Source: Pseudevernia furfuracea (lineage: Eukaryota; Ascomycota; Lecanoromycetes; Lecanorales; Parmeliaceae). Taken from it: 64,000 nt of DNA. Positions 58,501 to 64,000 of this stretch are shown one piece after another. The notes beneath the pieces were generated by a model. That model was not told where the DNA came from and made no database searches. It saw only the letters and a program-made list of their open reading frames with translations. The translations under genes and the position numbers were made by a program. The stretch is from assembly GCA_022315425.1 (NCBI GenBank), contig JAIUPT010000030.1, forward strand, positions 1,258,819 through 1,322,818, written 5' to 3'. Numbering within the stretch: position 1 is the stretch's first letter; each line of letters opens with the position of its first letter.

Positions 58501-58648
58501 TAACCCTAACCCTACTTTAAGGGGAGCGAAAGTCCTGCACCCGCCAAGACTTTACGCTTGCACGTCGGATAACGCCCCACCTATTGATTTGGGGCCATTT
58601 TCCGACAATAGGGTTAGGGCTGATACTAGCGCATGCGCAGGACTTTCG
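58501..58648. repeat. interstitial telomere-type repeats with inverted arms
   Basis: TAACCCTAACCCTA at 58501-58514 and TAGGGTTAGGG at 58609-58619, facing in opposite directions about 95 bp apart. A 12-nt perfect inverted repeat, CGAAAGTCCTGC at 58527-58538 and GCAGGACTTTCG at 58637-58648, surrounds the same interval. This marks the switch from gene-rich to AT-rich sequence. Confidence 0.85.
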
Positions 58649-58656
58649 GATAAGCC

Positions 58657-58930
58657 CACGAATTAAATTCGTGAAACGTAATCTTAAAATTTCGGGGGTT
58701 GATTTCGGGGCCGCGCACCCCCCAAGAAGATTAGTTTCGGGGCCTCTCAAAGGTGAAAAATCTTTAACTTAGAATTTGTCAATAACTATAAGATCGATTC
58801 TAAGAACTCTTGATTCTCTGAATAGCGCAAATGAGTCTCCATAATTGAAGAAAAAAAACCCGAAAAAAGTAATAGAAAAGTAAAAAGTTATTCAAAGTGT
58901 AAGACTTGTACGCACAAATTTTTTGATGAC
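58657..58930 (+). mobile_element. truncated copy of the palindromic element
   Basis: Starts with the 17-nt near-palindrome CACGAATTAAATTCGTG (58657-58673). The module 58745-58925 matches 59488-59660 closely (ATTCTTGATTCTCTGAATAG-type blocks, then AAAAAGTTATTCAAA and CTTGTACGCACAAATTT). It lacks the second arm. Fewer C-to-T differences than the full element suggest a younger or less mutated copy. Confidence 0.75.
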
Positions 58931-59148
58931 GGCGTTGGTCTCAAGGCATTATTCGAGCTAGTCTGAGCTTGGCCTTATCGGTCACGAGATAGGTCTGAGT
59001 AGGAAACCCTACCAAGCCTGAATTTCTTTGATATATTGCCCGATATGACAAATTCATTCTCTGCGTATATATCATATTAAGCGATATACGTTTCGAAGTT
59101 ACTTCGAAGCTTAGACTCGAAAGCTATCTCGAAACTATATCAGTATAT

Positions 59149-60868
59149 ACAAGTATAGGCCCACGAATTAAATTCGTGATACGATATTAAAATTAATCTA
59201 AATTAACTTAAGACTTAAGTCGTGAAAAAAAGAAAAAACTATTTAAGAAAATATAAAATTTGATTAATATTTTAAATAGCTTTTTTTCTACTTTTTTTTT
59301 AAGATTATTATAATACGATTTACGATTTAATTTAATTAATTTTAATTTTAATTTTTTTTTTTGACGGAGCTCGAATTCGAATTCTACAATATATAAATCT
59401 ACAAATTTAATCGTTTTATTATTTTATCACTATATGAAAAAGTTTCGCTACTAAAATATATATCGAACACCTAGTTCGTCAATGCTAAAAACCTTCAACT
59501 TACAATCTATTAATAATTATAGGACCGATTTCAAAAATTCTTGATTCTCTGAATAGCGCAAATAAGTCTTCACAATTAAAAAAAAAATCTCAAAAAAGTA
59601 ATAGAAAAGTAAAAAGTTATTCAAAATATAAGACTTGTACGCACAAATTTTTCGAGGCCGCGCATTTGCCAAGAAGTAAGCGATCGGGCAGCGATATTTG
59701 AATTCTACTTTACTTTATCAATAATAGACCAAATTTGATAATTTTTGCAGCGTTGGAATGCGCAAGTTGAGTTCTATAATTGATGAAAGTTTGAAGAAAT
59801 TATATGCACAGGGCATAAAATAATTGAAGTTGCGAAAAGGTCACATCAAATTTTTTGATAAGGGCGCTCGAAAGGTCTAAAAGACGCTATACGGGCGCTA
59901 ACCGAAGGAGGAAATCAGATAGAATTTATCATTGGCTGCACATACAAATTTAAGATATTTTAGCTCAGCCCTATCTTATTCTTTTATATATACTGAAAGA
60001 ATAAGACAGGGCTGAGCTAAAAAACCTTATATTTGTATGTGCAGCGGGCTGTAGCCAATGTAAACCTCGACAGATCTACGCTTTTTGGTTAGACCCGCTT
60101 TGTCAGCCCGCTAGACCTCCCGAGCGCCCTCATCAAAAAATTTGGTGAGACCTTTTCGCAACTTCAATTATTTTATGCCCTGTGCATATAATTTCTTCAA
60201 ACTTTCATCAATTATAGAACTCAACTTGCGCATTCCAACGCTGCAAAAATTATCAAATTTGGTCTATTATTGATAAAGTAAAGTAGAATTCAAATATCGC
60301 TGCCCGATCGCTTACTTCTTGGCGAATGCGCGGCCTCGAAAAAATTTGTGCGTACAAGTCTTATATTTTGAATAACTTTTTACTTTTCTATTACTTTTTT
60401 GAGATTTTTTTTTTAATTGTGAAGACTTATTTGCGCTATTCAGAGAATCAAGAATTTTTGAAATCGGTCTTATAGTTATTAATAGATTGTAAGTTGAAGG
60501 TTTTTAGCGTTGACGAACTAGGTGTTCGATATATATTTTAGTAGTGAAATTTTTTTCATGTAGTGGTAAAATGATAAAACGGTTAAATTTGTAAATTTGT
60601 AAATTGTAGAATTCGAATTCGAGCTGCGTCAAAAAATTAAAAATAAATAAAAATAAAAATACAAAAAATAAAATAAATTAATTAAATTAAATCGTAAATC
60701 GTATTATAATAATCTTAAAAAAAAAGTAGAAAAAAAGCTATTTAAAATATTAATCAAATTTAATATTTTCTAAAAGAGTTTTTTCTTTTTTTTACGACTT
60801 AAGTCTTAAGTTAATTTAGATTAATTTTAATATCGTATCACGAATTTAATTCGTGAGCCTATACTTGT
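59149..60868. mobile_element. 1.72 kb near-palindromic foldback element
   Basis: Left arm 59149-59981 and right arm 59999-60868 are inverted copies about a 17-bp spacer. Outer ends are ACAAGTATAGG and CCTATACTTGT. Each arm carries the CACGAATT(A/T)AATTCGTG motif just inside (59162-59178, 60839-60855). The inner ends are AGCTCAGCCCTATCTTATTC and its complement. Arms differ by scattered C/T and G/A changes and by a net 37 bp of extra sequence in the right arm near 60035-60110. No protein-coding frame is seen. It resembles a foldback or long-TIR non-autonomous element. No target-site duplication could be assigned. Confidence 0.85.
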
Positions 60869-60884
60869 TACTTAATAACTAAAT

Positions 60885-61147
60885 TGTTATGCTCAAGGCA
60901 TATGATCATTTATGAGTGTGTAAAGTCTTGATTTATTCTATGTGAGAAGCCTGCCTTTATAGAGAATACATGGGAGACGCTAGTATTAGCATGGCCTAGC
61001 CTCTCCCCCTTCTTCAAGGCATGGCAAGAGCCATTCTTCTACGGAAGGCTTTCGCGGAAGGCTTTGATAGAAGGCATAGCCCTTGGCTATGACCATAATA
61101 GTTGTCGTCAAAGAAACAAAGTCGTCATCTCGATAACAATAATAACA
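60885..61147 (-). repeat. possible LTR of the gypsy relic
   Basis: Begins TGTTATGCTCAAGG and ends TAATAACA, a TGTTA...TAACA boundary of about 263 bp. It lies between the palindrome and the gypsy remnant at the position of a 3' LTR for a minus-strand element. The partner LTR would lie outside the window, and no polypurine tract is evident, so this is tentative. Confidence 0.3.
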
Positions 61148-64000
61148 TACACGTGAATAACACATATATATAATAAGTCTTAGGAGTTTCTTTACAGCAA
61201 ACGATGTATGCGATTGCTTATTAATTCTGTCTGATCGACAAGGTATTAATATAGTATAATGCTATTATAAGGATAATGTTGCTGTTAAACCCTTTGACAG
61301 ATAGATGCTCTAACTGTTATGTGTTATGTTTTGCTCGTTGAGTGATATGTGAGAGTTATGTTGAGATTGCATAGGGTTTGATGATATAATAGACGAAGAC
61401 TATGATTAAGGCAGAGACAGCTTCGTTTATATTCTCGAACTCTTTGATCACTTCGAACGCATTTGCAAGCTGTTTGACGAAGGGTCATTTATCTTTCTGA
61501 GAATTATATTTCTTTTATCGAATCAAGTATTAAATAGTTACCTATTTGACACGATCGTAGCGACGTTGTCGTTTTCTCACTAGACGTTCAATCTTATACT
61601 TATTCTCGTTATTTATAACGATAGTAGATAACACGATAAACTAACGTTTATACGAATCTGAGATAGATGTGATAGCTAATTTAAGATGTATAATTAATAC
61701 GACGTTATGAATCTTCATTATTGTAGATAGCTTCAGACGATAAGTAAAACGTTCGATTCGCTTAATAATCTCGAATAATTCTGCGAATTGCTGATCAAGT
61801 TTTCGAGATTATATATTGATTATTTAATAATCTCTATGAAGACGTAAGTGTATATACTTATCGATCTTAAAGAATATAGATATATACTTGATATCGTAAT
61901 ACTTCTTTATTCTTACTGAGACGAAGATTAATACGTTTTATATATCGATATGCTTAGGGCGATAAGCAGTCTAATGAGTCGAAAAGATATCAAGAATAAC
62001 AGTTATAGCTTCTGCGAAAGACTTTGATAACATTAATATTCGTATTATTATGACGCGTTGCTCTGAGATTAATATAATAGATACTAAAGCTTCTTACGAA
62101 GCAGAATTAATAGCTTACTATATAAAACCTTGTTATAAATTAAAACTTTCGAAAGCTTGTTATAGGTCAGTTGTCTCGATAAGATCTTTAAGATCGAGAT
62201 CTTTTATTTTCAACAGATCGAGCGATTTCTTAATCTTAAATTTATAAAGTACTTTCGTGAGAGCGAGATGAGTCGAGCTATACTTAATTGAATTATTTAA
62301 AATAATAATTAGCTGCGATAACACGACTAATTATAGATCGTGAGATACTATAAGAATAAAATAACGTAATGTTATTTCGATAATCTTATTCGACTTTTCG
62401 AACTGTTTATTAATTTAAAAATGTCAAACGATAAAATAAAGCAAGTCGACGTTAAGTAATTTTAAAATTTGTTGTTATAGCTACTCGACGAACTTGCGAT
62501 CACGATCGAAGATAATAACTTATAATAGATCTTAGTTTAGTAATAGAAGTCTAATTAACAAGTAATAGATTCATTAAATATCGTTTTAAATTGAGACATC
62601 TAAAATAAGTGTAATAATCTTATTAACTTTCTTCGTTATTGATATAATATAATTAAGACTAGCGAAAGAGAGAGTCTTCGATAAAATTAAGATAAAGTCG
62701 ATAATAATCGTATAAAATAAGCGTAACGAAGTGTATATTGATTATAACGAGTCATAAGACGAATATCGAGAAGTCTAATATAATTGACAGTGAGAATAGT
62801 AACGAAGATATTTATATAATTTGATAGACATATTGAAGATATAAATATCACGCGTTAACTTTTTATGAGTACGAGCGTAGTCTGAATATTTTATCTTATT
62901 ATAAATCAGCTTGAAGATCTTATACTTTAAAATTCTTATTAACACGCACAGTCGCATTTTAATATCGATATCATTATAATAGAATAAGTTATTGATGAGC
63001 TTATATAATAATCTAATAGTATTCTTCTCTAGCTCTGCGTTTGTCTTAATAATAACAATAATCTTGATTTATTTTAATTTATTCTAATAATCTTTTGTTA
63101 CTCTATTGCGAAAGATTTTATTAATAGAGATCACATTAATAAGAAAGAAGTCGATAGCGTCAAGAATAAAGTCTTTCTTAAATCGATCTAAGATTAATCG
63201 ACTTATTAGTCATAATAGAGCGTCTAACACGATATTAGTCTTATCAGACTTGTGTCTTAGCTTAATGCGAAATCTCTATAAGTATTCTAAAGCACGAATC
63301 AAGCGTAAATTAAGCTTTTTGATAAATGTGATATTTATATTACTCTAACGTATAATCTTTGAAGCTATGATAACTTTAATCAAATAACGAATCTTCTTGA
63401 CTACTTATACTATGTTAGTTATTTTCAACTCGATTAATCAATATCGAGTTTTTGTTAACGTAAGTTATCTGCTGAGAAAGAGAATCGACTATAAAGACTT
63501 TTACTTAAAGACGTCTACGAAAGACTTCAGCAAAGAGTCGATAACTGCGAAAGACTTTAACAAAGAGTTATCGTTCTTGATATAATAGACGTGAGCTTCG
63601 AAGTCAAATTCTTTATTAACGTCGAGGTTCACGTATAATTATCTATTGAGATTATAATAATGCAGCATTATAACAGAGTCGAAAATTTCTTAAAGTTGAT
63701 AATATGCATTAAGTTCTTTTGAAGTTGACGTTTACAGATATGCTTTGTTAACTTCAGATTTGTGAGCACTTTTCGTAGTGCTTCTATAATTACGATTAAA
63801 AAGAATCTTTCGTTCTTATAATAATTTGATAATAGCGAAATAATAAGACATATACTACTTGAAATAGTCTGTTATCTCGAGATAACGCTCAAGAACTGTT
63901 AAGGTACGTGAGAACTCGAGATTGCGAATAGCTATAAGCTTATCTTTCGACGTAACTAGACTTAGAATATCGACATATTAATCTAATAGCTGCATTAAGA
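61148..64000 (-). mobile_element. RIP-degraded Ty3/gypsy retrotransposon remnant
   Basis: Extremely AT-rich sequence full of stop codons in all frames, continuing past the window edge. The minus strand still reads as a gypsy polyprotein with integrase around 62570-62960; RNase H-like and upstream parts should lie to the right but are too damaged for me to place. Substitutions from the consensus are of the C-to-T type expected from repeat-induced point mutation. No functional product is expected. Confidence 0.75.
62570..62980 (-). pseudogene. integrase fragment of gypsy element
   Basis: Minus-strand reading gives DYARTHKKLTRDIYIFNMS, then LRYYSHCQLY, stop, TSRYSSYDSL, stop, and TIIIDFILILSKTLS. 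This aligns by eye with the gypsy pattern GHPGYARTHEKLTRGLYIFN, LRHCPHCQLNQTPRH and IDFILALPKTPS. His and Pro are replaced by Tyr and Ser, and internal stops are present. The HHCC zinc finger is destroyed. The first catalytic Asp (IDFIL) is still visible. Confidence 0.75.

Noticed and set aside
58517..58750. 77-codon minus-strand and 62-codon plus-strand frames over the telomere-type repeats
   Set aside because: They translate the inverted repeats and truncated element; no homology and no start context.
62050..62247. Plus-strand 65-codon frame in the AT-rich island
   Set aside because: Composition follows the AT bias; the minus strand carries the recognisable gypsy sequence.

Overview
The window is from a filamentous ascomycete (Pezizomycotina). 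Its genes carry many short introns (mostly 46-110 bp, GT...AG). The encoded proteins are typical of fungi: SLA2, APN2, COX13, MED12/Srb8, an F-BAR RhoGAP and EOS1. The right edge is a very AT-rich island containing a retroelement with mutation-induced stop codons (RIP-like). The core of the window is a mating-type locus of the MAT1-1 idiomorph in the conserved order SLA2 - MAT1-1-1 - accessory gene - APN2 - COX13 - APC5. That order is known from Eurotiomycetes, Leotiomycetes and lichen-forming Lecanoromycetes. I cannot fix the class from sequence alone; a lecanoromycete or eurotiomycete relative is my inference. Only the alpha-box idiomorph is seen, which suggests a heterothallic strain.

Layout. 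0-2.5 kb: a small F-box-like hypothetical gene and sparse sequence. 2.5-16.2 kb: housekeeping genes, namely a RIM2-type mitochondrial carrier, a DCAF11-like WD40 protein, a divergent ribosomal pair (eL21 / uS4), SLU7 and REV3. 16.6-19.4 kb: an NVJ2/TEX2-like SMP-domain protein. 20-36.3 kb: the MAT locus and its flanks. Its MAT1-1-1 carries a near-perfect 4 x 108 bp in-frame repeat. 37-42 kb: a CIA30/NDUFAF1-like complex I assembly factor and a triple-RRM RNA-binding protein. 42.6-45.8 kb: a sodium:solute symporter gene with 11 introns, five of which (138-147 bp) share sequence and look like introner-like elements. 46-58.4 kb: MBA1-like, EOS1-like, eIF1/SUI1, Asterix-like (PAT complex), MED12 and an RGD1-like F-BAR RhoGAP.

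58.5-64 kb: an abrupt change to AT-rich sequence. It begins with short telomere-type repeats (two in each orientation, about 100 bp apart). A truncated copy and then a complete 1.72 kb near-palindromic element follow. The rest is a RIP-degraded Ty3/gypsy retrotransposon on the minus strand whose integrase zinc finger and first catalytic Asp region can still be read.

Functionally, the middle region determines mating identity. The flanking genes are conserved housekeeping genes linked to MAT by synteny, not by pathway. Exon models were derived by hand from reading frame, splice consensus and family conservation. For the genes where I list exons, the phases sum to an intact frame.
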